Shown here: one piece after another, positions 24,201 through 34,588 of the stretch
How positions within the stretch are numbered: the stretch's first letter is position 1
Layout of the letters: the number at the start of each line of letters is the position of its first letter
Assembly (NCBI GenBank): GCA_019155185.1
Contig: CM032801.1
Span: 2,252,079 to 2,316,078, forward strand
Reading direction: 5' to 3'
DNA: 64,000 nt
Source of the DNA: Beaufortia kweichowensis
Lineage: Eukaryota > Chordata > Actinopteri > Cypriniformes > Gastromyzontidae
The notes under the pieces: generated by a model
What the model saw: only the letters and a program-made list of their open reading frames with translations
Databases searched by the model: none
What the model was told of the DNA's origin: nothing
Translations under genes and position numbers: made by a program

Positions 24201-27200
24201 GGGCAAATGAGGACATACATAGTTAGACTGTCCGCCCATTTACAGCAGAAGGTGTTCTGACCCCCTAACTGACCCCCCACCCCATGACGTCCTCACAATG
24301 TTGTGAGGTCTAACTGGCAACGTCATGAAGTTACATCGTAGGGACGAATCCTGGAATTTTACTTTTCCGGTTGCCACGACATAACTCGTTACATCTCCAC
24401 AATATAAATTTGGTAATCAGATTACGTTGTAGTTACGTAACAGTCACATATTTTGGCTAGCTGGGAGGGCAGCGCTGTCAGAAGCGGCAGTCAAGCACAA
24501 CAGGTCAAGTGCACACTGCAGGGACCATCTACGGTGGTAACGACTCTGATCTGATCTGATCATGAAGTCTTTCCGAGTCACAGGGCTCAAGTCCAAGTCA
24601 AGTCTCAAGTCATTGCTGTCAAAGTCTAAGTCGAGTCGCGAGTCTTTTTTAATTATGTCGAATCGAGACGCAAGTCATCAAATTTGAGACTCGAGTCCGA
24701 GTCGCGAGTCATGTGCCTGTAGTCAACACCCCTTGAAAACAGCAAATCACAAAAAGCCAGCAGGACGCACTGGCACTGATCAGATTAGATAAACTGTTTC
24801 TGGAGACATTTGAAGTCACAGATGGTAAGTCATTATTAAACCTTTATAGAGGTCATTTTGCAGTTAAACCTCTGAAAGGAGACCATTTATCCAGAGTGAT
24901 CGTTAGGATAGCTGGGAAAGGAAGCAAAACCAAATTTACCATTGAGAATGTGACAAAAACAAGAATTGTGCTTGCAAACACGTGAGTCATTTAAAAAAAA
25001 TCACAAAACTTAGACAAAGAAATAGTTTTAAAAATGCATTGATTATTTATAGGGACAATATGTAAGATTTTTTTCAAAAAACTATCTTAAAAACACCAAG
25101 CCAGTGTTATATGTTTTGTTCAGTTGAGTAGGCCTACTTACAATATGTTTTCAACTATTTGTAAATTGTGAGATAATCGTTATTTTGGACATGGGCCCGG
25201 TCCCCCTGTTAGATAGTTGCCTGTCAATGACGTCATATCCGCGTTACCTCGGTTTCCACTTTTAAGTCAAAAACCTTTATAACAATTTTTTGCATTTGAA
25301 ATATCCAAAAACCACTGGCACATTGTTATATAATTAATTTACGTGTGTAAACGTAACGATTAAACATAACGGATATACAACTTTACTTCATTACCTCATC
25401 CATTTGTGAGTTTAAACTTTTAACAGCAGTGGAGGAAAATACAACAACTCCCAGCATTCCACGCTCCTGCACAGCGTTATCACGTCACGTGACTGCGCGG
25501 CGGCGAGATCAAAGTGTGATGCAACTTTGTTTTTCTATGAATCTGGGTTAAACTATTTGATGTGGGGGCGGGCGTTAGCAGAAGGGACCAATAAGATTGC
25601 AGCGTTCCCATGCGTCAATCAGAAGTATTTAGTACCAATTAAGTTATTAATGATTTGTTTTAGTAACATTAAAACTGCACCGTTTGAAACAATATTTCTT
25701 GGTTTACATCGGAAATATCAAAAGCCAAGATGTCTGAAATGCAGCAAGACTACAGGAGCAACATGAGCCTGTATGTGTATTTCTCACGAAATTGCGACAA
25801 TTATCACAGAGTACACAAAATAAGATAAAAACAAGAACAATAACTCGTAATTTCATAAGGCTCGTTTTACTGATTTTGCTTTATTAAAACTTTGTTTTTA
25901 ACAAAACTAATATAATGTTTAGATTAAAGGCTGAATTGAATTCTGGCTCTGAAAGAAATGGATTTTAAAATGGCGAAATCCTTTCTGTAACAGTTCTGAA
26001 AAGAATGGGGTGTCTATAATGTGAAACATCAAAGAATTCTTAAAGTTTTGTTAAATAATAGTGCAATATTATGAAGTCTTTTCAGAGCGTCCAAAATGCA
26101 TGTTTCTACAGTACTAAAGAAACAATGCAGAAGCTACAGAACAATAAAATGACCCTGTCACTGCACAAGTGTTAATATTTAACTAACAATCTGACTCACC
26201 GTCCCCTGGTGGACGACAAGAAAAGCCTCGTCCAGAGGACAAAAATTATTAATCAGTTTGTAAAAGCATAACAGTGTAAAGATGAACGTGAACCCTGAAG
26301 TAAGTGCAGTAGTTAAATAGTTAAGGAAATCTAAAAGCTTACAGCACCTGGTATTCCCAGGCGGTCTCCCATCCAAGTACTAACCAGGCCCGACCCTGCT
26401 TAGCTTCCGAGATCGGACGAGATCGGGCGTGCTCAGGGTGGTATGGCCGTAAGCGAGAGGAACAGTGAACAGTGACATCTTTAAGTTTTCTTCTTATTTA
26501 CTTTCCTTTATTACGGCGAGTCAGATTGTTAGTTAAATATTAACACTTGTGCAGTGACTGGGTCATTTTATTGTTCTATAGCTTCAGCATTATTTCTTTA
26601 GTACTGTACAAATATAATAATATGCATTTTTCTGATTATTATCCGACATCATTTAATGTGTTTCTAAAGAAAAACAGCCGTATCCGATCAGGCGGTTTAA
26701 CAGACACATTTGAATTTTGTTGTTGTTTTTGTTTTTTAGCCTTTATCCTTTTTTTATTAGGAAAATATGGAGAAGGATGAGGAAAACCTTTCAAAATGAA
26801 AACATCAAGTCGTCATTAATGCGGATTTAAATTTGAATTTGTAAGGGTATAACTATTTAACTACTGCACTTATTTCAGGGTTCACGTTCATCTTTACACT
26901 GTTATGCTTTTACAAACAGACTAATATTTTTAGTCCTCTGGACGAGGCTTTTCTCATCCCAGAATCATACTATCACAGAGTACACAAAATTGAATAAAAA
27001 CAAGAACAATTACTTGTAATTTCATAAGGCTTATTTTACTGGTTTTACAAGATTTTCTTCATATTTATCACAGAATAGCATGATTTAATAGTGGCTTTGC
27101 TTTATTAAAACTTTACTTTTAACAAAACTAATATAATGTTTAAATTAAAGGCTGAATTGAATTCTGGCTCTGATAAAAATGGATTTTAAAATGGCGAATT

Positions 27201-29148
27201 CCTTTCTGTAACAGTTCTGAAAAGAATGGGGTGTCTATAATGTGAAACATCAAAGAATTCTTAAAGTTTTGTTTCATATTAGTGCAATATTATTAAATCT
27301 TTTCAGAGCGTCCTGAATGCATGTTTGTACAGTACTAAAGAAATAATGCTGAAGCTATAGAACAATAAAATGACCCTGTCACTGCACAAGTGTCAATATT
27401 TAAGCAACAGTCTGACTCTCCGTAATGAAAAAAAACTGAAATAAACATTATCTTGTTACACTTTTTACTATTATTGTACACATCAGATCAGGCGGTTTAA
27501 CAGACACATTAGAATTTATAAGAGTAATTTGTTTGAGTTGCTTTAAAGAAAGAGGCATGTTTTTATAAATAAATAAATAAATGAACCAACAGTGATTAAA
27601 CTTCTTTTTGTTTTCTCATTAAATAAACAAATAAACAATTTTAAAGATTCATGCAGCCCCCTGGTGGACGACGAGAAAAGCCTCGTCCAGAGGACAAAAA
27701 TTATTATTCAGTTTTTAAAAGCATAATAGTGTAAAGATGAACGTGAACCATGAAATAAGTGCAGTAGTTAAATAGTTAAGGAAAGCTAAAAGCTTACAGC
27801 ACCTGGTATTCCCAGGCGGTCTCCCATCCAAGTACTAACCAGGCCCGACCCTGCTTAGCTTCCGAGATCGGACGAGATCGGGCGTGCTCAGGGTGGTATG
27901 GCCGTAAGCGAGAGGAACAGTGAACAGTGACATCTTTAAGTTTTCTTCTTATTTACTTCCTTTATTAGGGACAAACAGATCGTTGGTGAAATATTGACAC
28001 TGAAGAATTCTTTGATGTTTCAATTTAATTCAGCCTTTAATCTAAACATTTTATTAGTTTGGTTAAAAGCAAAGTATTAATAAAGCAAAGACACTATTAA
28101 ATCATGCTATTCTGTGAGGCATATGAAGAAAACCTTGCAAAATCAGTAAAACGAGCCCTTATAAAATTACATGTAATTGTTCTTGTTTTTAATCTTATTT
28201 TGTGTACTCTGTGATAATTGTCGCAATTTCGTGAGAAATACACATACAGGCTCATGACGCTCCTGTAGTCTTTCTGCATTTCAGACATCTTGGCTTTTGA
28301 TATTTCCGATGTCAACCAGGAAATATTGTTTCAAACGGTGCAGTTTTAATGTTACTAAAACAAATCATTAAAAACTTCATTGTTACTAAATACTTCTGAT
28401 TGACGCATGGGAACGCTGCAATCGTATTGGTCCCTTTTGCTAACGCTCGCCCCACATTAAATAATTTAACCTATTGGCCAAAAAATACATCTATACATAT
28501 TTTAAATTAATAAACAAATACACATTGGGGTCATATTTAAAAGAGTGAAAATATTTGCATCGTAACGTAAGCAAAAAGTTGCACTAAAAAACATTCTAAG
28601 AATTTCTTACTGTTTATGTCCTGCTTTTGCCTTAAAAACTGCAATCCATCCAATCCATTTATTAACTTTTTTGTAAAAAAAAAACAAAAGTACATAAAGC
28701 TCAGTGATATTAACTTTTTTGTAAAAAAAATTAAAGTGCATAAAAGCTCAGTGTTCAAATCAATCTCTTTATCTTGCTCAGATTCACAGCGGTAATCGTA
28801 TAATATTTTGAGCTGTCAGGTCAGATTTCACAGGAAACGGCATTTATTTTTCACCCCACAACAAAGCAAATAAAGGAACCTGCATTTTATGTGTCAAACA
28901 GAGATGGTGACAGAGAGGCAAACAATACAAACTGCAGCTTTAATGATACAATGCAACTGAGGTGACATGAACAAAACTTTTATACTCACAATTTTGTAAG
29001 AAGCACCACAGTCACTCGTTTGTAGATCTAGTGTTGTTATTTTGACACTGCTCTCTACAGTTGCTGTGTAGTGTGTTATGTCTGATCTGAACGAAGGGTT
29101 TAGTTTGCCATCAGAAAATGATAGCATATCTAAATCACAATTGTCCAT
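15248..29148 (-). CDS. Unnamed protein: cadherin-like beta-sandwich, TRAF-type zinc finger and TPR superhelix
   Basis: Minus-strand exons: 29148-28990, 21962-21755, 21677-21514, 21372-21242, 21139-20973, 20784-20699, 20564-20484, 20406-20295, 20185-20010, 19653-19429, 19215-19013, 18855-18733, 18646-18509, 18371-18140, 17467-17266, 17106-16872, 16702-16569, 16495-16338, 16248-16026, 15387-15248. Phases join throughout: 3297 nt, 1098 residues. The donor of exon 12 (AGA|GTTTGT) is weak and is the least certain junction. Residues 8-190 look like two cadherin-like beta-sandwich domains (VNLEDGVNKIEIEV, then VILNVGETGVLIRVTS). At about 235-292 a U-box-like segment (DPFTEHPLGEGWKV) leads into C-x6-C-x11-H-x3-C, the TRAF/Siah zinc-finger spacing. 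Residues 390-1050 hold many TPR-like helical pairs (e.g. HVGRLLLLQGKNKEALQHLQ), interrupted at 800-925 by a low-complexity basic linker. No enzyme motif is seen. A scaffold or adaptor, possibly ciliary, is inference. Confidence 0.85.
17598..17690 (+). repeat. Fish retroposon 3' fragment ending in (ATGG)n
   Basis: Contains CTGGGATAGACTACAGCCCT, a CCGCATCCC-like block, and ends GAGAATGGATGGATGGATG: the familiar tail of a widespread fish SINE/LINE family. Intronic, in the TPR gene. Confidence 0.6.
18911..18962 (-). repeat. Fragment of the common fish 'TTTAGCAGACGC' repeat
   Basis: Read on the minus strand this gives GACATTCGGCAAAAGCTTTT then TCCAAAGTGACTT, a diverged form of the ubiquitous fish repeat core (CATTTAGCAGACGCTTTTAT then CCAAAGCGACTTAC). 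Intronic in the TPR gene. Confidence 0.5.
20669..20693. repeat. (TA)n microsatellite
   Basis: About twelve TA units directly downstream of the exon 6 donor (minus strand) of the TPR gene, only 5-10 bp from the splice site. It could affect splice efficiency if length-variable. Confidence 0.95.
22070..24735 (-). mobile_element. Degenerate hAT-type DNA transposon in intron 1 of the TPR gene
   Basis: Both ends are rich in subterminal AAGTC / GAGTC repeats (22120-22180 and 24575-24715, e.g. AAGTCCAAGTCAAGTC in both), a pattern seen in fish hAT elements. The outer ends read AAGGTGGG and, inverted, AAGGGGTG, but no convincing 8-bp duplication was found, so the borders are approximate. Inside is a transposase C-terminal remnant on the minus strand (22651-23066). 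An open stretch at 23555-23869 (+) resembles nothing I recognise. Confidence 0.5.
22651..23066 (-). pseudogene. hAT transposase C-terminal (dimerisation domain) fragment
   Basis: Minus-strand reading gives a segment with EDAAEFVAATFEYEEQE followed, after a one-base frame change near 22822, by the conserved hAT dimerisation hallmark VPASRAPVERVFSHGGI and LRPHRAQMSDRLLANLI. The frame break and missing N-terminal part make it non-functional. It lies in sense with the host gene but inside its first intron. Confidence 0.8.
24764..25045 (+). pseudogene. Partial genomic duplicate of pno1 exons 4-5
   Basis: 24764-24824 matches pno1 exon 4 (61 nt) and 24864-24981 matches exon 5 (118 nt, same length). 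A shortened intron lies between them and intron 5 sequence follows (GTGAGTCATTTAAAAAAA...). Splice borders are retained, so this is a DNA-level copy, not a retrocopy. Substitutions change conserved residues (for example GKGGK to GKGSK, and Arg-Ala-Ile-Gly to Arg-Val-Ile-Val). Orientation is opposite to pno1. No other exons adjoin it. Confidence 0.9.
25390..25830 (+). other. Recurrent promoter-like/first-exon-like segment of unknown origin
   Basis: A GC-richer island with ACAACTCCCAGCATTCC (similar to the ZNF143/Staf site), TCACGTGAC, GGGGGCGGG and an inverted CCAAT (ATTGG), followed by an ATG at about 25730 opening a short frame (MSEMQQDYRSNMSLYVYFSR). Related pieces recur at 28180-28460 (-), 30335-30400 (+), 32880-33080 (+) and 37250-37540 (-). 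I do not recognise the peptide. It looks like a 5' piece of a gene carried along in the 5S-linked duplications. Confidence 0.4.
26335..26454 (-). rRNA. 5S ribosomal RNA, copy 1
   Basis: Full 120-nt vertebrate 5S gene on the minus strand: begins GCTTACGGCCATACCACC, internal control region AGCAGGGTCGGGCCTGGTTA, ends GTGCTGTAAGCTT followed by more T (pol III stop). It lies in intron 1 of the TPR gene, in the same orientation as that gene. Confidence 0.97.
26615..26700 (-). repeat. pno1 intron 2-derived fragment
   Basis: ATATGCATTTTTCTGATTAT followed by CCGACATCATTT matches pno1 intron 2 at about 9452-9492, in the same orientation as the source. The rest diverges into 5S-linked spacer (GATCAGGCGGTTTAACAGAC). 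It shows that noncoding pno1 DNA also travelled into the cluster. Confidence 0.75.
27790..27909 (-). rRNA. 5S ribosomal RNA, copy 2
   Basis: Second intact minus-strand 120-nt 5S gene in TPR-gene intron 1, same sequence landmarks as copy 1 and a T-rich terminator. About 1.34 kb separates it from copy 1; the flanks (AACAGTGAACAGTGACATC on the 5' side) are shared. Confidence 0.97.
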
Positions 29149-29247
29149 GTTTTAGAGCTTAACCAGAAGGCAACACACAGATTTGTGAGATTTCTTGGGC
29201 TATGTTGGTTTGATCTCATCATTGGTATTGAGTTTAGGTGTAACCTC

Positions 29248-29261
29248 GCTGCCATGGAAGC
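29248..29261 (-). promoter_or_regulatory. RFX X-box-like motif upstream of the TPR gene
   Basis: GCTTCCATGGCAGC on the minus strand fits RYYNCCATRGNRAC at 13 of 14 positions, and lies 100 bp upstream of the start codon, the usual distance for X-boxes of ciliary genes. Chance occurrence is possible. Confidence 0.35.
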
Positions 29262-29554
29262 AGGTTCATCTCTATGGATGTGTTGCTGTAACTCAGTAAC
29301 TAATGCACAACACAGAAGTCATGTGTTAGAATGCTGTGTTGGAAAATGCAACATCTGAATTCTCAAGTTTTATCCATCATGTTTAGACAAAGTACTTAAT
29401 TGCTTGTAATTAAAACAAAAAGGAGTTTGATCACTGGTGGTTTATTTGCTCATTTATTAGTGTGTAAAGCCATCCCTCTTTCTTTAAAGCAACTCGTACA
29501 AAATACCCTTACAAATTCAAATGTGTCTGTTAAACTGTCTGATCTGATACGGCT

Positions 29555-29674
29555 GTTTTTCTTTAGAAACACATCAAATGATGTAGGCTAATAATCAGAA
29601 AAATGCATATTATTTGCTAAGTTGAATTTTTCTTTTTTTACAGACGTGCAAAGAAAATCAAGACATTTGTGCTC
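29555..29674 (+). pseudogene. pno1 intron 2/exon 3 fragment cut at 31 nt of the exon
   Basis: Intron 2 sequence ending TTTTTTTACAG is followed by the first 31 nt of exon 3 (ACGTGCAAAGAAAATCAAGA...GTGCTC). It then switches abruptly to 5S spacer DNA (TTTGCTTTATTAAAAC). It shares two differences from the true exon with the copy at 32.6 kb, so the two derive from one earlier duplicate. Confidence 0.85.
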
Positions 29675-30049
29675 TTTGCTTTATTAAAACTTTGATTTTA
29701 GCAAAACTAATATAATGTTTAGATTAAAGGCTGAATTAAATTTTGGCACTGAGAAAAATGGATTATAAAATGGCTTATTCCTTTCTGTAACAGTTTTGAA
29801 AAGAATGGGGTGTCTATAATGTGAATTCTTAAAGTTTTGTTAAATATTAGTGCAATATTATTAAATCTTTTCAGAGCGTCCTGAATGCATGTTTGTACAG
29901 TACTAAAGAAATAATGCTGAAGCTATAGAACAATAAAATTAGCCTGTCACTGCAGAAGTGTTAATATTTAACTAACCATCTGACTCACAGTAATAAAGGA
30001 AAGTAAATAATAAGAAAACTTAAAAATGTCACTGTTCACTGTTGCTCTC

Positions 30050-30074
30050 GCTTACGGCCATACCACCCTGAGCA
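30050..30074 (+). pseudogene. Truncated 5S rRNA (first 25 nt) at a rearrangement junction
   Basis: The normal plus-strand 5S leader and first 25 nt (GCTTACGGCCATACCACCCT then GAGCA) stop and continue directly as TGAAGTAAGTGCAG, the inverted 3' flank found downstream of other copies. The internal promoter is absent, so it cannot be transcribed as 5S. Confidence 0.9.
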
Positions 30075-30113
30075 TGAAGTAAGTGCAGAAGATAAATAGT
30101 TAAGGAAATCTAA

Positions 30114-30233
30114 AAGCTTACAGCACCTGGTATTCCCAGGCGGTCTCCCATCCAAGTACTAACCAGGCCCGACCCTGCTTAGCTTCCGAGATCGGACGAG
30201 ATCGGGCGTGCTCAGGGTGGTATGGCCGTAAGC
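30114..30233 (-). rRNA. 5S ribosomal RNA, copy 3
   Basis: Intact 120-nt minus-strand gene with standard start, internal control region and T-rich end. It is upstream of the TPR gene's ATG, 40 bp from the truncated copy on the other strand. Its 5' flank differs slightly (TACACTCGC rather than CCTCTCGC). Confidence 0.97.
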
Positions 30234-30644
30234 GAGTGTAACAGTGAACAGTGACATCTTTAAGTTTTCTTCTTATTTACTTCCTTTATTGGGGACAGTC
30301 AGATCGTTGGTTAAATATTGACACTTTTGTAGAGACAATGAGCCTGTATGTGTATTTCTCACGAAATTGCGACAAATATTACAGAGTACACAAAATAAGC
30401 TAAGAAACGAGAACAATTACTTGTAATTTTATAATGCTCGTTATACTGATTTTGCAAGGTTTTCTTCATATGTGTCACAGAATAGCATGATTTAATAGTG
30501 GCTTTGTTTTATTAAAACTTTACTTTTAACAAAACTAATATAATGTTTAGATTAAAGGCTGAATTGAATTCTGGCTCTGAAAGAAATGGATTTTAAAATG
30601 GCGAATTCCTTTCTGAAACAGTTCTGAAAAGAATGGGGTGTCTA

Positions 30645-31333
30645 CAGTAGCGGCTCCTGACCAAACATTTTGGAGGGGCAGTTTTTGAGTCGTAAGCTAT
30701 CCATGAATGCACAGGGAACTGGGTTATTTAACACAACAAACAAACAAACTATTTACATGAACAAATCGTTTTTATTTTCGTTTTTGTTTATTTTTTTATT
30801 ATTGTTGTTGATGTTATTCATTTTATTTGTAGGCCTACTTTTGCAATTCTTGCCCAAACTAATGTTGTATAGGCTATTTACATGAGCACGTTAAACCCTA
30901 CATTTATTTGTATTAGCACAACCAGACAGCCAAGGCTTCTTTTCATACCACGACCTGGAAAATGTTCTATTGAACGACCTACCATTGTCCTTTGTTTGCT
31001 GTACAATTTTTATATCTGGTTTGTCAGGGCCAAGCTGTTTAATCGCTAATTTATCATTAATTGACAATCTTTCAAACGAGTTCTGCAACAGAAACTCGAC
31101 ACTATTACACGCAGAATGATCTGTACTACTGAGAGACCCTCTGCCCTGAAGCAATGCGATGACATTTTAAAATATCCACCTCACTTTATGACATATAACA
31201 GTCTAAAATGTTTTCAAAATAAGGATGAACATTTTTGAGTTAACAGTTAATTAGGACTGGTCCAGTTTATATAGAGTTCTATGTTTTCAAGTGGCTGGAT
31301 ATTTTCTCTGCCCATACAGACGAGCCGCGCCTG
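30645..31333 (-). mobile_element. Deleted hAT element with TTF-type transposase N-terminus, copy A
   Basis: 689 bp with termini CAGTAGCGGCTC / GAGCCGCGCCTG and an 8-bp target duplication GGTGTCTA (30637-30644 and 31334-31341). On the minus strand a short frame resembles the N-terminal TTF-type zinc-finger region of fish hAT transposases (VQQTKDNGRSFNRTF, SWYEKKPWLSGC), cut off before the catalytic part. The second copy is at 35113-35801 with the same target bases. Confidence 0.88.
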
Positions 31334-31585
31334 GGTGTCTATAATGTGAAACATCAAAGAATTCTTAAGGTTTTGTTAAATATTAGTGCAATATTATTAA
31401 ATTTTGTCAGAGCGTCCTGAATGCATGTTTGTACAGTTCTAAAGAAATAATGCTGAAGCTATAGAACAATAAAATGACCCTGTCACTGCACAAGTGTCAA
31501 TATTTAACTAACAATCTGATTCACCGTAATAAAGGAAAGTAAATAAGAAGAAAACTTAAAGATGTCACTGTTCACTGTTCCTCTC

Positions 31586-31705
31586 GCTTACGGCCATACC
31601 ACCCTGAGCACGCCCGATCTCGTCCGATCTCGGAAGCTAAGCAGGGTCGGGCCTGGTTAGTACTTGGATGGGAGACCGCCTGGGAATACCAGGTGCTGAA
31701 AGCTT
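31586..31705 (+). rRNA. 5S ribosomal RNA, copy 4
   Basis: Plus-strand 120-nt gene with one difference near the 3' end (GTGCTGAAAGC instead of GTGCTGTAAGC), which would weaken one pair of the terminal stem with the 5' end. Internal control region and T-run terminator are intact. Confidence 0.95.
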
Positions 31706-32479
31706 TTAGATTTCCTTAACTATTTAACTTCTGCACTTACTTCAGGGTTCACGTTCATCTTTACACTGTTATGCTTTTACAAGCTGATTAATAACTTTTG
31801 TCCTCTGGACGAGGCTTTTCTCGTCGTCCACCAGGGGGCTGCATGAATCTTTAAAATTGTTTATTTGTTTATTTAATGAGAAAACAAAAAGAAGTTTAAT
31901 CACTGTTGGTTTATTTATTTATTTATTTATTAATGTGGAAAGCCATCCCTCTTTCTTTAAACCAACTCAGACAAATTACTCTTATAAATTCTATGTGTCT
32001 GTAAACCGCCTGATCTGATGTGTCCAATAATAGTAAAAAGTGTAACAAGATAATGTTTATTTCAGGTTTTGCTTAATATGGATGGGTGTCAAAAAATGAT
32101 AAATACTAAAAGTAAACATTATTTTTTTACTGGCACAGTGATTACATGATTATTAAGTGGTTATAAATAATGAAATAAAAATTCATGCAGCCCCCTGGTG
32201 GACGATGAGAAAAGGCTCGTCCAGAGGACTAAAAATATTAGTCTGTTTGTAAAAGCATAATAGTGTAAAGATGAACGTGAACCCTGAAATAAGTGCAGTA
32301 GTTAAATAGTTATACCCTTACAAATTCAAATTTAAATCCGCATTAATGACGACTTGATGTTTTCATTTTGAAGGGTTTTCCTCATCCTTCTCCATATTTT
32401 CCTAATAAAAAAAGATTAAAGCTAAAAAAAAACTAATTCAAATGTGTCTGTTAAACCGCCTGATCTGATACGGCTATTT

Positions 32480-32870
32480 TTCTTTAGAAACACATCAAAT
32501 GATGTCGGGTAATAATCAGAAAAATGCATATTATTTGCTCAGTTGAATTTTTCTTTTTTTACAGACGTGCAAAGAAAATCAAGACATTTGTGCTCTCACC
32601 AGAGCTGCAGATTTTGTGAAGGCCTTTGTTTTAGGATTTCAGGTGGAGGTGAGTGAAAATTAAACTTTCATCATATTTATTATTGTTCAGTTTTCATCAT
32701 ATTATTGGAGTTTGGCGTAATTGTTATGGTAACAAGTGGTTAAATGTCAACCCGCAGGACGCACTCACTGATCAGATTAGATGAACTGTTTCTGGAGACA
32801 TTTGAAGTCACAGATGGTCAGTCATTATTAACCTGAACCTTTATAGAGGTCATTTTATGGGATGTTTTGT
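32480..32870 (+). pseudogene. Partial genomic duplicate of pno1 exons 3-4
   Basis: 32565-32648 matches exon 3 (84 nt, acceptor ACAG and donor GTGAG kept) and 32758-32816 matches exon 4, two bases short (GACGCACTCACTG versus GACGCACTCGCACTG), which breaks the frame; its donor is changed from GTAAGT to GTCAGT. Intron sequence is retained on both sides. Non-functional, opposite in strand to the real pno1. Confidence 0.9.
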
Positions 32871-33524
32871 TTAAAAACGGATTAAACATAACGGATATAC
32901 AACTTTACTTTATTACTCGTGCATTTGTGAGTTTAAACTTTTAACAGCAGTGGAGGAAAATACAACAACTCCCAGCATTCCACGCTCCTGCACAGCGTTA
33001 TCACGTCACGTGACTGCAGAAGCAACATGAGCCTGTATGTGTATTTCTCACGAAATTGCGACAATTATCACAGAGTACGCCAAATAAGCTAAAGAACAAG
33101 AACAATTACTTGTAATTTCATACGGCTCGTTTTACTGATTTTGCTTTATTAAAACTTTGTTTTTAACAAAACTAATATAATGTTTAGATTAAAGGCTGAA
33201 TTGAATTCTGGCTCTGATAAAAAATGATTTTAAAATGGCGAATTCCATTCTGTAACAGTTCTGAAAAGAATGGGGTGTCTATAATGTGAAACATCAAAGA
33301 ATTCTTAAAGTTTTGTTTCATATTAGTGCAATATTATTAAATCTTTTCAGAGCGTCCTGAATGCATGTTTGTACAGTACTAAAGAAATAATGCTGAAGCT
33401 ATAGAACAATAAAATGACCCTGTCACTGCACAAGTGTCAATATTTAACTAACGATCTGACTCGCCGTAATAAAGGAAGTAAATAAGAAGAAAACTTAAAG
33501 ATGTCACTGTTCACTGTTTCTCTC

Positions 33525-33644
33525 GCTTACGGCCATACCACCCTGAGCACGCCCGATCTCGTCCGATCTCGGAAGCTAAGCAGGGTCGGGCCTGGTTAGT
33601 ACTTGGATGGGAGACCGCCTGGGAATACCAGGTGCTGTAAGCTT
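33525..33644 (+). rRNA. 5S ribosomal RNA, copy 5
   Basis: Intact plus-strand 120-nt gene, consensus sequence. Followed by TTTT then TATTTCC (four bases fewer than other 3' flanks). Upstream leader TTCACTGTTTCTCTC differs by one base from its neighbours. Confidence 0.97.
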
Positions 33645-34588
33645 TTATTTCCTTAACTATTTAACTACTGAACTTATTTCAGGGTTCACGTTCATCTTTA
33701 CACTCTTATGCTTTTACAAACTGATTAATAATTTTAGTCCTCTGGACGAGGCTTTTCTCATCGCAGAATCATACAAGACTATCACAGAGTACACAAAATT
33801 GGATAAAAACAAGAACAATTACTTCTAATTTCACAAGGCTTCTTTTACTGGTTTTACCAGGTTTTCTTCATATTTGTCACAGAATAGCATGATTTAATAG
33901 TGGCTTTGCTTTATTAAAACTTTACTTTTAACAAAACTAATATAATGTTTAGATTAAAGGCTGAATTGAATTCTGGCTCTGAAAGAAATGGATTTTAAAA
34001 TGGCGAATTCCATTCTGTAACAGTTCTGAAAAGAATGGGGTGTCTATAATGTGAAACATCAAAGAATTCTTAAAGTTTTGTTTCATATTAGTGCAATATT
34101 ATTAAATCTTTTCTGAGCGTCCTGAATGCGTGTTTGTACAGTACTAAAGAAATAATGCTGAAGCTATAGAACAATAAAATGACCCTGTCACTGCACAAGT
34201 GTTAATATTTAACCAACAGTCTGAATCTCCGTAATGAAAAAAAACTGAAATAAACATTATCTTGTTACACTTTTTACTATTATTGTACACATCAAATCAG
34301 GCGGTTTAACAGACACATTAGAATTTATAAGAGTAATTTGTTTGAGTTGCTTTAAAGAAAGAGGCATGGCTTTACACATTAATAAATAAATAAATAAATG
34401 AACCAACAGTGATTAAACTTCTTTTTGTTTTCTCATTCAATAAACAAATAAACAATTGTAGAGAAATACACATACAGGCTCATTGTCTCTACAAAAGTGT
34501 CAATATTTAACTAACAATCTGACTGTCCCTAATAAAGGTAAGTAAATAAGAAGAAAACTTAAAGATGTCACTGTTCACTGTTCCTCTC

